Source: DASUPK01 sp963763955 (GTDB lineage: Bacteria > Actinomycetota > Thermoleophilia > Solirubrobacterales > 70-9). Taken from it: a DNA stretch of 64,000 nucleotides. The stretch lies in contig CAVXQP010000010.1 of the NCBI GenBank assembly GCA_963763955.1, forward strand, positions 1 through 64,000, in the 5' to 3' direction. The translations under genes and the position numbers were made by a program. This document shows positions 11,829 to 23,695 of the stretch, in pieces. How positions within the stretch are numbered: the stretch's first letter is position 1; each line of letters opens with the position of its first letter. The notes beneath the pieces were generated by a model. That model had not been told where the DNA came from. It did no database searches and saw nothing but the letters and a program-made list of their open reading frames with translations.

Positions 11829-12161
11829 CCGGCTTGTCTAAGGGAAGAAGCACGTCGAGCCGCTCAGGCAAATCGTCGTGTCGCTCGAAAAGTTCGACGT
11901 TCTTGTCGGACGCGTCAACACTCGGTTGGCAACTTTTCGCAGAAAGGAGGTCGGCTAACGCAGTGTGCTTCATACGCTTGTCGTCGAACGAGTCGCACGA
12001 CTTAATGGGACAGCGGGGAGCAAACACGTCATACCTAAATAGTTCACCCCACAGCAGGATCGTAGGCCACGCTATGCCGGTTTGGGAATTAAGTCAGGCA
12101 TAGCGGATTGATCGCAGGGAATGTGGTCAGGCCTTCGGTCGCAGATTGGAAGGCCACTGCT
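11829..12161 (+). other. stretch between lspA and the Rrf2 gene; possible leader or small RNA
   Basis: Only one small open frame is present (TTG start at 11834, 89 codons). It is Ser/Arg-rich without any recognisable motif or good ribosome site, so I do not call it a gene. The region is preceded by a strong promoter. Confidence 0.4.
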
Positions 12162-12641
12162 ATGAAGCTCTCGCGTACTGTGGGCTATGCCTTGCAGGCC
12201 GATCCTGCAATTGGCTGAAGCCGAGCCCAACACGCCCGTTCCGTGCAGCCGGCTGGCTGCACAAGGCCGCATGCCCGAACGTTTCCTGTTGCAGATACTC
12301 CGCAATTTGGTCACCAGCGGCATTTTGCAATCGACCCGCGGCGTGGACGGCGGTTACATGTTACGACGATCGCCGGAGGAGATTTCGCTTTTGGATTTGA
12401 TCGAGGCGGTCGATGGTCCCCTGAATGCCAAGCCGCCGGCCGTCGAGGGATTGTCCGTCCGAAACGATGGCCAAGCTTACCGCGGCGCTGGACGAAGTTT
12501 GCAGCGTGGCGCGGCGGCAGATTGACGAACATCAAACTCTCGGCGCTGATGCCCGGGCGTCGCAAAGGAGGCGAGACTGTCCGATTCGGCAAGCGAAAAT
12601 CCGAAAGCGCCACACGTCGGCAGTTAGGTGCAAAGGAGTGA
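12162..12641 (+). CDS. Rrf2 family transcriptional regulator (frameshifted)
   Basis: Winged-helix regulator. It starts MKLSRTVGYALQA, the Rrf2 signature. After a one-base shift it continues ILQLAEAEPNTPVPCSRLAA, RMPERFLLQILRNLVTSGIL, STRGVDGGYMLRRSPEEISLLDLIEAVDGPL. The wing G-x-x-GGYxL is typical. A second shift leads to AALDEVCSVARRQI and IKLSAL. No cysteine cluster like that of IscR or NsrR is visible in the read frames, so an Fe-S cofactor is not supported. The target is unknown. The 3' end is uncertain because of the shifts. Confidence 0.8.
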
Positions 12642-12784
12642 AGGAACGAGGGAAAGTTTGTCCCCCGTTCCTCGATCCTTTCGTCCGGGCGAAATTGTCT
12701 ATCATCTCGCGATTCGCCATCTCGTGATGCCGTACTCGCTGTTGGCAGCACTGCGCCCCGCGGTTAATCTGTTTGCATGAGCCG

Positions 12785-13567
12785 ATGAACTTACGCCCCG
12801 TTTGAAACTCGCCTGCGACATCGCCCGCGAAGCCGGCCGCTTGACGCTCCGCTATTTTCACCGCGACGATCTTGCAGGTGGATTTCAAGCCGGACGCTTC
12901 GCCGGTGACCATTGCCGATCGCGAATCGGAACAACTGCTGCGCAAGCACATCGCCGCCGCGTTTCCGCAGGACGGCATTCTCGGCGAAGAATTCGGCGAG
13001 CAGCCTGGCAACTCAGGCTTCCGCTGGATTTTGGATCCCATCGACGGCACCAAATCGTTCATCTACGGCGTGCCGCTGTATAGCGTGCTGATTGGAATCG
13101 AACATGAAGGCGAAAGCCGCATCGGCGTAATCTACGTCCCCGCCATGGACGAAATGGTTTACGCCGCCACAGGGCAGGGGGCCTGGCATGTGCGCGGCAG
13201 CCAGTCGCCGCGGCCCGCCCGCGTTTCCAAAACAAAAACACTGGCCGAAGGTTTGTTCTGCACCAGCGGCCTGACCGGCTTCCACAAGCGCGGTTCGCTC
13301 GACGTTTTCGAACGCTTGACCAAAGCCGCAAAAGTCGGCCGCACCTGGGGCGACGGTTTCGGTTATCTGCTGCTGGCCACCGGCCGCGCCGACGTGATGG
13401 TCGATCCCGCCATGTTTCTCTGGGACGCCGCGCCGCTGCCCCCCATCATGCAAGAAGCCGGCGGAACATTCACCGATTGGAAAGGCAATGTCACCATCGC
13501 CGGCGGCGAAGGCATCGGCACCAACGGTCTTTTGCTGGACGAAGTGCTGCGATTGGTGCGAGGCTAG
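12785..13567 (+). CDS. inositol-monophosphatase family, histidinol-phosphatase-like (one frameshift)
   Basis: Mg-dependent phosphatase of the IMPase fold. A long frame begins VDFKPDASPVTIADRESEQLL, then ILGEEFGE, the metal-binding ILDPIDGTKSFIYGVPLY and the C-terminal MVDPAMFLWDAAPLPPIMQEAGG with the WDxAP motif. WGDGFGYLLLATGRADVMVDP resembles HisN-type histidinol phosphatases more than SuhB, so a role in histidine synthesis is likely but not certain. The N-terminus (MNLRP, then LKLACDIAREAGRLTLRYF) is shifted by single bases near 12,800 and 12,875. About 255 residues. Confidence 0.8.
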
Positions 13568-13594
13568 CACTGTCGCAATGCGATCGATTCCGGC

Positions 13595-13623
13595 TTGTGA
13601 GACGGCTCCCAAACAGGTATAAT
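13595..13623 (+). promoter_or_regulatory. promoter of rpmB
   Basis: TTGTGA at 13595-13600 and TATAAT at 13618-13623, spacer 17. The L28 start codon follows 53 bases downstream. Confidence 0.65.
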
Positions 13624-13675
13624 GATCGTTTCGCATTTTCTGGCACATGAGTTAATAGAGCAGTCGAGGTTTGCG

Positions 13676-13967
13676 ATGGCGCGGCAGTGCGAAGTTTGCG
13701 GCAAAATGGCCAGCACGGGCAATCGGGTAACCACCCGCGGTAAGGCCAAGTATTTGGGCGGCGTGGGCACCAAGGTCACCGGCATCGCCCGGCGGCGGTT
13801 CAAGCCGAACCTGCAGCGGCTGCGCGTCACCATCGGCCGCGGCACCAGCACCACCATGCTGGTTTGTGCCCGATGCATCCGCAGCGGCTCGGTCACGAAG
13901 CTGGTCCGCCGAGCCCCGTTCAAGCTTTCCTCCGAAGGCAAAACCGCCAAAGCCGCGCGCCGAATAG
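13676..13967 (+). CDS. rpmB: 50S ribosomal protein L28
   Basis: Begins MARQCEVCGKMASTGNRVT and contains the L28 features VGTKVTGIARRRFKPNLQRLRV, CARCIRSGSVTKLVRRAPFK. CxxC pairs (CEVCG, CARC) indicate the zinc-binding form of L28. The frame has no stop here and would read on into gatC and gatA. A one-base shift near 13,925 gives the basic, proline-rich end PPKAKPPKPRAE with TAG at 13965-13967, the natural terminus. The apparent fusion is therefore an indel artefact. It heads a run with gatC, gatA and gatB. Confidence 0.88.
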
Positions 13968-14005
13968 TTTCTGCCTTCCGCCTTCTGCCTGTCTGCATTT
14001 TCCCA

Positions 14006-14352
14006 ATGGCCCTCACTCGCCAAGAAGTCGAAAAAGTTTCGCTGCTGGGCCGGCTCTTGCTTTCGCCGGACGAATTGGATCGGATGACCAAGCAACTCGG
14101 CGGCATCGTGGCCTACGTCGAGCAACTGGGCGAACTCGACGATGAGATCAACTTCCGCAAAGTTCAGCCGATGGCCCACGCCGTCGAGATGACCAACGTT
14201 TTTCGCGCCGACGAAGTCCGGCCCTCGCTCGATCGCGCCGACGCGCTGGCCAACGCCCCGCAGCACGACGAGCAGTTCTATCTGGTGCCGGCCGTATTGG
14301 GCGAATCAGGCGACGGCGGCTTGCGGAATCGACTTCGCAAGCGATTCAATAG
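14006..14352 (+). CDS. gatC: aspartyl/glutamyl-tRNA amidotransferase subunit C
   Basis: MALTRQEVEKVSLLGRLLLSPDEL...QLGGIVAYVEQLGELD...VQPMAHAVEMTNVFRADEV...EQFYLVPAVLGE is a textbook GatC, the small subunit that ties GatA to GatB. The stop is missing in this frame. The frame two bases over ends at TAG 14350-14352, consistent with one indel near 14,310. It is preceded by a CTGCCTTCCGCCTTCTGCC-type filler sequence seen in planctomycete gaps. Confidence 0.88.
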
Positions 14353-14404
14353 GCGAGAATCATTTCTCTGTTCTCGCCCCTCGCCTCTCGTCCCTTACGC
14401 TGCC

Positions 14405-15955
14405 ATGTCGCTGGTCGATCGCACCGCCGCCGAACTACTGGCCGATTTGAACGCCCACCGGCTCTCGTCGGTCGAAATCACCCAGGCGTTCATCGAGCAG
14501 ATCGAAAAGCGCGATCCCAAAGTCAAAGCGTTCTTGCGCTACGACGCCGACGCGGCGCTCGCGCAGGCCAAAGCGATCGACGAGCGCCGCGCCAAAAAGC
14601 ACCCCGTCGGGCTGCTGGCCGGCCTGCCGGTGGCCGTGAAAGATTTGATCTGCGCCAAGGGCGAGCTGACGACGTGCGCCTCGAAAATGCTGGCAAACTT
14701 CCGCCCGCCGTACGACGCCACGGTCATCGAAAAACTTCGCGCCGCCGACGCCGTGTTCCTCGGCCGCACGAACATGGACGAGTTCGCGATGGGCGGCTCG
14801 AACGAGAACTCCGCCTTTTTCCCCACGCGAAATCCCTGGGATCTGGACGTGCATTCCCGGCGGCTCCAGCGGCGGCGCGGCGGCCAGCGTGGCGGCCGCG
14901 GATGGCGCCGCTTGTCGATCGGCACCGACACCGGCGGCTCGATCCGCCAGCCGGCCGGCCTGTGCGGCGTCACCGGCATGAAGCCGACCTACGGCCGCGT
15001 CAGCCGCTACGGCCTGGTCGCCTTCGCCAGCAGCCTCGATCAGATCGGCCCGCTGGCGCGCACCGCCGAAGATGCCGCGCTGCTGCTGGAAGCCATCGCC
15101 GGCCACGATCCGCGCGATTCGACGTCGATCGATCGGCCCGTGCCGGCGTATTCGCAAACGGTCAGCCAGCCGCTCGACGGGTCTGCGGCTGGGCTTGGTG
15201 CGCGAGCATTTCGGCCAGGGCCTGGATGCCGAAGTCGAAGCGGCGGTGCGCGAGGCGTTCGAGGTCTATCGAGTCGCTCGGCGCGAAGGTCAAAGAACTT
15301 TCGATGCCGCACGCCAAGTACGGCGTGGCCACGTACTACATCATCGCCCCCTGCGAAGCCTCGAGCAATTTGGCCCGCTACGACGGCGTGCATTACGGCT
15401 ATCGCACCGACGTGGCGAAGATGAACGCCGAGCTGGCCGACGAAGCCAAACAACTGCAAGCGGCCGGCAAAACGGCCGGCGCTGGACGAACTCGACAACC
15501 CGCTGGTGCGAATGTATCGCCGCAGCCGCGCCGAAGGTTTCGGGCCGGAAGTCAAACGCCGCATCATGCTCGGCACCTACGCCCTGAGCGCCGGCTACTA
15601 CGACGCCTACTATCTCAAAGCGCTAAAGTCCGCCGGCTGATCCGCCAGGATTACGACGACGCGTTCAAGGAAGTCGATCTGATCGCCGGCCCGGTCACCA
15701 GCACGCCCGCCTTCAAGATCGGCGAAAAGAGCGACGATCCGCTGGCGATGTATCTGGTCGATCTCTACACCGTGAGCGCCAACCTGGCCGGCATCGGCGG
15801 CATCTGCCTTCCCCTGCGGCTTCAGCAAAGCCGGCCTGCCCATCGGCCTGCAACTGCAAGCCCCGCCGCTGGAAGAAGAACGCCTGCTGCGCGCCGCCCA
15901 CATGTTCCAAACGGCCACCGACTGGCACACGCCGCAAACCGCCGCTGTAAGCTGA
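14405..15955 (+). CDS. gatA: aspartyl/glutamyl-tRNA amidotransferase subunit A (frameshifted)
   Basis: Amidase subunit that releases ammonia from glutamine for transamidation of Glu-tRNAGln or Asp-tRNAAsn. It begins MSLVDRTAAELLADLNAHRL. The catalytic Lys is in GLPVAVKDLICAKGE, followed by GRTNMDEFAMGGSNENSAFF. The amidase signature with the Ser-cisSer-Lys triad, IPGGSSGGAAASVAADGA, lies in a different frame between compensating +1 and -1 shifts at about 14,849 and 14,911. SIGTDTGGSIRQPAGLCGV and MKPTYGRVSRYGLVAFASSLDQIG follow. Further shifts occur near 15,180-15,290, 15,475, 15,620 and 15,815. The end is QTAAVS with TGA at 15953-15955. Confidence 0.9.
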
Positions 15956-15969
15956 GCAATGCATCGACG

Positions 15970-17448
<1,479 letters not shown>

Positions 17449-17449
<1 letters not shown>

Positions 17450-18265
17450 TGTCGGTGACCGTTGGATTCATCGCTGCATGTGCAGCCATCATCACCCTCA
17501 CCACCGACTTCGGCTCCGGCAGCCCCTACGCGGCGGCGATGAAAGGCGTGATCTGGGCATCAATCCCGCGGCGCGGATCGTCGATATCTCGCACGACGTC
17601 GGCCCGCAGGATGTGCGCCACGGCGCGGTGCTGTTGGCCGAGGCCACCCCCTGGTTTCCGCCGGGCACAATTCACGTGGGCGTAGTCGATCCCGGCGTCG
17701 GCACATCGCGGCGGCTGGTCTATGCCCGCATCGGCGATCAGCAATATCTGGCCCCCGACAACGGTTTGCTCAGTTTGCTGGCGCAGCGCAACCGGCCGGC
17801 GCGCATCATCGAACTGGCGAACGTCGATTATTGGATGCCGACCGTTTCGCACACGTTTCACGGCCGCGATATCTTGGCGCCCGTCGCGGCGCAGTTGAGT
17901 TTGGGCTTAGAGCCGGAACGATTGGGCCCGGCCGTGCAAGAATTGCTGATGCTCGATTGGCCGGAGCCACGCGGAGCGACGAACCGCATCGAAGGCGCCG
18001 TGCCGCTGGATCGATCGCTTCGGCAATCTAATCACCAACATCCCGGCCAGCATGTTGCCCGGACGACGAAGCGCGGCCAAGTTCGCGTTTGCGGCGGCGC
18101 GAAAGACAATTGACGGACTTTCGCACGCCTATGGCGATCGCAAGCCGCAAGAGCTTGTCGGCGCTGGTCGGCTCCAGCGGCTATCTGGAAATCGCCGTCG
18201 TCGACGGCAGCGCGGCGCAAGTGTTAAAAATCGGCGTCGGCACGCCGGTCATCGTCGAGTGGTGA
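17449..18265 (+). CDS. S-adenosyl-L-methionine hydroxide adenosyltransferase (DUF62, frameshifted)
   Basis: The protein starts near AAIITLTTDFGSGSPYAAAMKG, the DUF62 N-terminus whose conserved Asp binds the SAM ribose. It continues IVDISHDVGPQDVRHGAVLLAEA, GTIHVGVVDPGVGTSRR, YLAPDNGLLSLL, TFHGRDILAPVAAQLSLG, then DRFGNLITNIP and GYLEIAVVDGSAAQVL. The conserved D-H-R side-chain triad region is present. Members hydrolyse SAM to adenosine and methionine and are related to fluorinases and chlorinases; nothing suggests halogenation here. The start ATG 17449 overlaps the gatB stop. The end is VIVEW with TGA at 18263-18265. Confidence 0.8.
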
Positions 18266-18270
18266 ACACA

Positions 18271-19624
18271 ATGACGCCATCGCACGATCGAATTACGCCG
18301 CTGGGATCGCGAAATCGTCTGGCACGCCTTCACGCAGATGGCCGAGTACCAGCCGCTGATCATCGAGCGGGCCGACGGCTGCACGCTGGTCGATATCGAC
18401 GGCCGCGAATATCTCGACGCCACCAGCAGCCTGTGGTGCAACATCCACGGCCATCGCCATCCGAAGATCGACGCGGCCATGCGCGAGCAGCTCGACCAAG
18501 TGGCCCACGTGACGAATCTGGGGATGTCGAATCCCACGACGATCGAGCTGGCCAAGCGGCTGGTCGACATCGCGCCGCCGGGACTGAAGCACGTCTTCTT
18601 CTCCGACGACGGCGCCACCGCCGTCGAAGTGGCGCTGAAAATGGCGTTGCAATATTGGCGGCAGCGCAACGATCCGCGGCCGGAGAAGACGCTGTACGTG
18701 GCGCTGGGCGACGCCTATCACGGCGACACGATGGGCGGCGTCAGCGTCGGCGGCGTCGAGCGCTTCACCGCCATGTTCGAGCCGCTGTTGTTCGACGTGA
18801 TCCGCGTGCCCGCGCCGGATATGTATCGCTTGCCGCCGGGCGTGACGCCGCAATCGGCCCTGTCAGCATTATTTGGGACAGCTCGAGCGAGTGCTGGCCG
18901 AGCATCACCAGCGAATCGCCGCGCTGGTGATCGAGCCGCTGGTGCAGTGCGCGGCGGGCATGATCGTGCACCCGCCCGGCTATCTGCGCGGCGTGCGCGA
19001 GCTGTGCACGAAGTACGACGTGCTGCTGATCGCCGACGAAGTGGCCGTCGGCTTCGGCCGCACCGGCAAAATGTTCGCCTGCGAGCACGAACAAGTCACG
19101 CCCGATTTGCTCTGCCTGGCCAAAGGAATCACCGGCGGCTACATGCCGCTGGCCGCCACGCTGACGACCGACGAAATCTGGCAACGCGTTTCTGGGAACC
19201 TATGCCGAATCAAGACGTTCTTCCACGGCCACACCTACGGCGGCAATCCGCTGGGCGCGGCGGTGGCGCTGGCGAACCTGCAGATCTTCGAAGAAGAGCA
19301 GACGCTGGAAACAGATTCAGCCGAAGATCGCGCGGCTCAAAGAGCATCTGTCGCGGATCGCCCAGCACACGCACGTCGGCGACGTGCGGCAGTGCGGCCT
19401 GATCGCCGGCGTCGAACTGGTGCGCGACACGAGCCACGAAAGAGCCCTATCCCTGGGAAGAGCGCCGCGGCTGGCGAGTTTGCGAGTCCGCGATGGCCGA
19501 AGGCGTGCTGCTCCGCCCGCTGGGCAACGTGGTGGTGATCATGCCGCCGCTGGCGATCAGCATCGAAGAGCTCGATCGGATCTGTGCAGCGGTCGAGCGC
19601 GGATCGAGGCGATCTGAGAATTAG
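18271..19624 (+). CDS. bioA: adenosylmethionine-8-amino-7-oxononanoate aminotransferase (frameshifted)
   Basis: PLP-dependent class III aminotransferase of biotin synthesis, using SAM as amino donor. RRWDREIVWHAFTQMAEYQP (with the BioA-specific WHAFTQM) is followed by LVDIDGREYLDATSSLWCN, SDDGATAVEVALKMALQYW, ALGDAYHGDTMGGVSVGG, IEPLVQCAAGMIVHPPGYL, LLIADEVAVGFGRTGKMFAC (catalytic Asp), LCLAKGITGGYMPLA (PLP lysine) and TFFHGHTYGGNPLGAAVALAN. The end is LLRPLGNVVVIMPPL...AVERGSRRSEN, TAG 19622-19624. Indels lie near 18,300, 18,860, 19,310 and 19,445. No other bio genes are nearby. Confidence 0.88.
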
Positions 19625-19678
19625 GAAGCAGATGTAGGATTTTCAGCAAATCCTAAATCTAGTCCAAATCCTACATTC

Positions 19679-20641
19679 TCACTGCGCCGACGATTTCGTC
19701 CCGTGATCCGAGCCGCCAATCAGCACGCCCACCGGCAGCGGCCGGCCCGCCGTGGCATAGCCCAAGCGGTGCAGTTCTTCTTTGAGTTGCTCGTACTGAG
19801 CAAAGCTGTCGGGATAGGTCCACAGCGTGACCGTTGTGTCCTTCGGGCTGTGGCTGGCCAGCGCCCAGCGGAATTGCGAAGTTGACGAGAGCGCCTTGTC
19901 TGGCGGTTCGCCCATTTGCATGCCCACCGGCACGAGTTGCCATTCCTTGGTGCGCATCCCCACCACGCCGCGGCCGCGGTCGGTGATCAGATCGACGGTG
20001 TAGCGGAACTCGAAGCCATTGCGCGGCCCGACCACGCCCACTTTGTCGGTAATGTCGGACAGATTCGATCCGGCCGAGCGCATGTTGGATCGCACGTCCT
20101 CAATGAAATCGTCCAGCGGCACGTAGCGAATTCGCCCGCCTTGCAACTGAAAGTGAATTTCGTGCCCGAACACCGTGTGGCTCAGCGGCGTGGGATAGTG
20201 CTTGATCTCCTCGACGGCAGCTTTCTGCGCTTGCAGATCGGCGAGTTCTTTCTTTTCGCTTTCGACCGCGGCGCGGGTTTCATCGACCTGGCGGCGGAGA
20301 TCGAAATCTTCCTGCTGCGAGCCGTCCAGCTTGGCGCGGTGATCGGTGATGTTCTTCTCGGCGGCGGCAATCGCCGTGGCCAGCGCCACGCGCTCCGCCG
20401 ATCGAGCGGCAATTTCATGCTCGACGTCGGCCAGTTGCTGCTGCGTGCGGCGGGCGTCGTATTCGATTTCGGCCGAGCGGCGGCTCAGCGCCGAGAGTTC
20501 CGCCTGCGATGCATCGTCGTGCGGCACGGCGATCGCCGGACCTTTTTGCACCCGCATGCCGACCACCATCACCAAGATGATCAGAATGCCGACGATGTTG
20601 ACCGTGACGTCGAGGAACGAATCGGTGCCGAGCTGATTCAT
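19679..20641 (-). CDS. ExbD/TolR-like membrane protein A, 320 aa
   Basis: Intact. The N-terminus MNQLGTDSFLDVTVNIVGIL then ILVMVVGMRVQKG is a single membrane helix with an embedded Asp (SFLDVTVN), as in ExbD, TolR and MotB, where that Asp carries the proton. About 110 residues of coiled-coil (ARRTQQQLADVEHEIAARSA through EKKELADLQAQKAAVEEI) follow, then a periplasmic domain with HEIHFQLQGGRIRYVPLDDF and EFRYTVDLITDRGRGVVGM. It ends LPVGVLIGGSDHGTK. It is separated from the ExbD-like B gene upstream by 60 bases carrying a direct repeat. No ligand is identifiable. The likely partner is the MotA/TolQ-like protein at 24.6 kb. Confidence 0.75.
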   Translation of the reverse strand: MNQLGTDSFLDVTVNIVGILIILVMVVGMRVQKGPAIAVPHDDASQAELSALSRRSAEIEYDARRTQQQLADVEHEIAARSAERVALATAIAAAEKNITDHRAKLDGSQQEDFDLRRQVDETRAAVESEKKELADLQAQKAAVEEIKHYPTPLSHTVFGHEIHFQLQGGRIRYVPLDDFIEDVRSNMRSAGSNLSDITDKVGVVGPRNGFEFRYTVDLITDRGRGVVGMRTKEWQLVPVGMQMGEPPDKALSSTSQFRWALASHSPKDTTVTLWTYPDSFAQYEQLKEELHRLGYATAGRPLPVGVLIGGSDHGTKSSAQ

Positions 20642-20667
20642 GGGCTTCAGTGTGTTCCATGATGGTC

Positions 20668-20694
20668 CAGTTGTCCGTTGCCAGTTGTCCGTTG
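20668..20694. repeat. direct repeat CAGTTGTCCGTTG x2 in intergenic filler
   Basis: Two exact 13-base copies at 20668-20680 and 20682-20694, one base apart. A related string, GGTCAGTGGTCAGTGGTCCG plus TTG, is at 23688-23710 between queC and queD. These GTCCGTTG-type words seem to be a dispersed intergenic repeat of this genome. Confidence 0.6.
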
Positions 20695-20701
20695 TTCAGA
20701 A

Positions 20702-22878
20702 TTACTTTCGCTTTACATCCAGTCCGCTGTCGGCCAGCAGCACTTGCAGGTCGGCGGCGCGCGATTCGGCTTCGGGTTGCGGTTTCACGTCCAGCAACAG
20801 TTGCGGTTTCCAATACATGCTGCGGCCCGCCAGGCCCCAGCCTTGCGTGTGCACGCGCACGGCGGCCACCAATTGATCGACCGCTTCGTCGGTGCGGTCG
20901 GCCAGCGGAATCACTTGCGGCTGCTGATCGCGGGCATCCGGCACCAAAATCAGCCGATCGTTCCAGCACTCGATGCGGATCGGCCGCGTAATCGGCACCG
21001 AGGCAGTCGTGTTGGTCGGCATCGCCCAATTGCGGCCGCGCTCGTTGGCCAGCTTCCGAGCGTTGCGTTCTTGATTGGCGTTGAAGTTGAGCGATGGCGA
21101 TGGAATACCGGACGACATTGGGTTCGCGTCGCTGCCGCCCGCCATTCCGGATTGTCCCATCGCACTATACGAGCTCGACGCCGCGCCGCCAGAGGCGCTA
21201 CCGCCGGAGGAAGTTGCGCTGTTTCCCGATGCGTCGCCCTCGGCAAACGAACCGCCGGCGCTCGATGAGCCGCCAGCCGAAGTCCCGCTTCCGCCGGCCG
21301 CGAATCGGCCAGCCATCGGCGAGTTGGCGCCGGGCGTTGCGCCGTCTGCAGACCCGTTGTGCGAGCCGCCCGGCGCCCGGCCATCCCATTGGTCCGCTTA
21401 ATTGCTGTCCGCCGAGCTGAGCTTCGCCAGTGCTCCGAATTGTTGCCGCCGCCGTAGGCACCTTGCGGATTCAATCCGCCGCGGCTGCGAATACCGCGGG
21501 CCAACAAGCGATGGCTGCTGACCGTTTCCGGTGCGACCACCGGTTCCATTTCCGGCTTCAGTGCCTGCGCCGTTGCCGCCGCCGCCAAGAGCGTCGTTTG
21601 CTGCTCGCCATTGCCGAAGATGTGGTTTCCGCTTCCGCCGGAGCCAAAGCCGGCGTCATCGCTGCCGCCGTTTCCAGGTCCCGATCCTCCCGAAGCCGGA
21701 GCCATTTCCGCCATACCGGCTGCCGCCGCCAGTTCCATTTCCTCCGAAGCCCAGCGCGGCGTTGCCCCGCGCATCGGCCATCCGATATTCGGTGGGATAG
21801 GTGCCGCCGCCGGGGCCCATGTCTCCGCTGCCTCGACCGCCTGGATTGCCGCTCGCCGATTTGCCGAACCCGCCCAGCGGATCGTTGGCAAACGGATCGT
21901 TCCCCAGCGAAGGCGCGCCGTCGCGCACCAATCCGCCGCGAATCGCCGAGACGCGATATTGCGTCTTTTGCTTGCGCTGAAACGCTTCGGGGCTGACCTG
22001 CGCCAACCATTGCAAGCGCTGGCGGGCTTCGTCAACGGCACGGCGTTCCATCTCCACCAGGCGCGGCTCGGGAGCGGCGGGAAATTCCAGCTTCCCATCG
22101 GCGCTGATCAACTCGTAGCCGAATTCCGCGTTCCAAGATGCCATCGCGTCGCGCGCCAGATAATAGGCAATAATGCCGTCGGGCGCACCAAAAGCAGCGG
22201 ATAAGGATCGTTGCTCACATCCGCGCCCGGCGGCGGAAGTTTGGCTCCAATACTCCTGCGCTGCGCAAATGCCGAGGCCAGCGGATTGCCCGGCCCCGGC
22301 GGCCCGAGAAAATCGTGCGGCGTGAGCACAATGCCTTCAGGCTGCAAAATGATCGAATCGCCGCGGCACTCGATGTAGATCGGCCGGCGGTTGGTTTTGT
22401 AAACGCCGTCGAACGGTACGATCGAAAACATCACTTTGTGCTGGACCGCCGGCGTTTCGCGCGGTTTGCAAATCCTTGTCAATCTGCGCCCGATCGGCGT
22501 TCAGCTGATTCAATTCGCGTCGCAGCGCGTCGCGCTTGATCGTCGGCCGATTTGTCGGCAGATCAACTGCCGCGCGGCGGCCGCCAAGTGTCTTCAGTTT
22601 GTCGGCCAATTGCCGCGAGTGATCTTCGATGCCGCTCAGCCGCCGGCGCGCCGCGTCGAGATCGGCGATCGTTTTTTCACGCGGCTGTCGTCAATTGCTC
22701 GATGCGCAGCGTCATCTGTTCCTTGGCGATCGCCATCTTCTTCGCGGTGCTGGTCGACGGAGTGATTGCGGGCCAGGCGATTCAACACGCCCAGCACGAC
22801 GATCAGCGTGCCCATCGTGCACAACAGCACGTCCAACAGCGGCAACAAATTGACGGGGGTCCCCGTGGACCGTTTCAT
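20702..22878 (-). CDS. ExbD/TolR-like membrane protein B with Gly/Ser-rich linker (frameshifted)
   Basis: Starts MKRSTGTPVNLLPLLDVLLC then TMGTLIVVLGVLNRLAR, a typical ExbD-type helix with Asp in PLLDVLL. A coiled-coil follows (LRRELNQLNADRAQIDKDLQ), then a periplasmic domain with RPIYIECRGDSIILQPEG and, after YELISADGKLEFPAAPEPR, a long Gly/Asn/Ser low-complexity linker (about 21,100-21,850). A second domain copy has RPIRIECWNDRLILVPDA. It ends QVLLADSGLDVKRK. Frames change near 22,690, 22,460, 22,230, 22,170, 21,700 and in the linker. Full length is about 725 residues, far longer than ordinary ExbD. It is upstream of ExbD-like A on the same strand. Confidence 0.65.
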
Positions 22879-23116
22879 GCGAGCGTTCCGGCGGATTGAT
22901 AGCAAACGCCGAGCCCGAATCGGCGCGCAACATCCCCTGGGAGGCGGCCGATCGTCCTAAAGATCGACCTATTCGTTAAGGTCGATGAGGCGGAAACGTG
23001 CCGCAGACCGATTTTGCGACGTGCCGCGGCAGTTTGGAGAAGATGGCGAAAGCCCACGGCGCGTTTTTCGTAATCGTCAAAATTTGCCAAAGCGGCAGAG
23101 TCGAGCCGGCCGATAT

Positions 23117-23680
23117 CTACTCTCGCACGGGTGGTCGACGCACATCGACGCCGACATCCCAGGGGGGAACCACGGTCCGGGTTGTGGCTGCATCAGCAGT
23201 CCGCCCGGACTGTTTTATTGCGCAGATGGGTTTCTGCAATCGCCAATCGATGCCTGACTTGCGCAGCTCCGCTCTACAATCGCGCCGGTACGTGGCAAAG
23301 CAGCGCGGCGTTTCCCAAAGCCGAGTTTCGACGACCGGGAAACCCGCCTTGGCCGTGAAATCGAAAATCAGCTTGGCGATATTCTCCGCCGTCGGATTCA
23401 CATCGAGCAGATACAGCGGCTCGCCAAGTTTCTCCAGCAGCGGCACCGCCGGATCGTCGCGCCGCAGCAGCATGCGGTGATCGAGATTGTCGTCGATCCA
23501 CTGGCTCACGACGCGCTTGATGTCGTTGAAATCCAAAACCATGCCGCGCGCATCGAGCTTGGGCGATTCGATCACAATCACCGCCCGGCCGTTGTGCCCG
23601 TGCAAATGGCGGCACTTGCCGTCGTATTCCAGCAAGCGATGTCCGTAGCAGAAATCGATTTCGCGTGTAACGCGGAACAT
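23117..23680 (-). CDS. queD: 6-carboxytetrahydropterin synthase-like protein
   Basis: PTPS-fold enzyme of the 7-deazaguanine/queuosine pathway. MFRVTREIDFCYGHRLLEYDG has the catalytic Cys and first zinc His; KCRHLHGHNGRAVIV carries the HxH zinc ligands. MVLDFNDIKRVVSQWID, LDHRMLL and NPTAENIAKLIFDF are typical. The C-terminus VVETRLWETPRCFATY is where the family normally ends (about 130 residues). The open frame runs 60 residues further through sequence of no family resemblance, so a stop may be hidden by an indel near 23,280. It follows queC by 15 bases, and the two probably form an operon. Confidence 0.85.
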   Translation of the reverse strand: MFRVTREIDFCYGHRLLEYDGKCRHLHGHNGRAVIVIESPKLDARGMVLDFNDIKRVVSQWIDDNLDHRMLLRRDDPAVPLLEKLGEPLYLLDVNPTAENIAKLIFDFTAKAGFPVVETRLWETPRCFATYRRDCRAELRKSGIDWRLQKPICAIKQSGRTADAATTRTVVPPWDVGVDVRRPPVRE

Positions 23681-23695
23681 AGTGGTGGTCAGTGG

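Noticed and set aside
11834..12103. 89-codon frame behind a strong promoter
   Set aside because: No ribosome site, Ser/Arg-rich composition and no family. Kept as a non-coding stretch.
13622..15424. 600-codon open frame that would fuse L28, GatC and GatA
   Set aside because: Natural ends with stops for L28 (13,967) and GatC (14,352) appear one indel away, and this half is full of such indels. I treat them as three genes.
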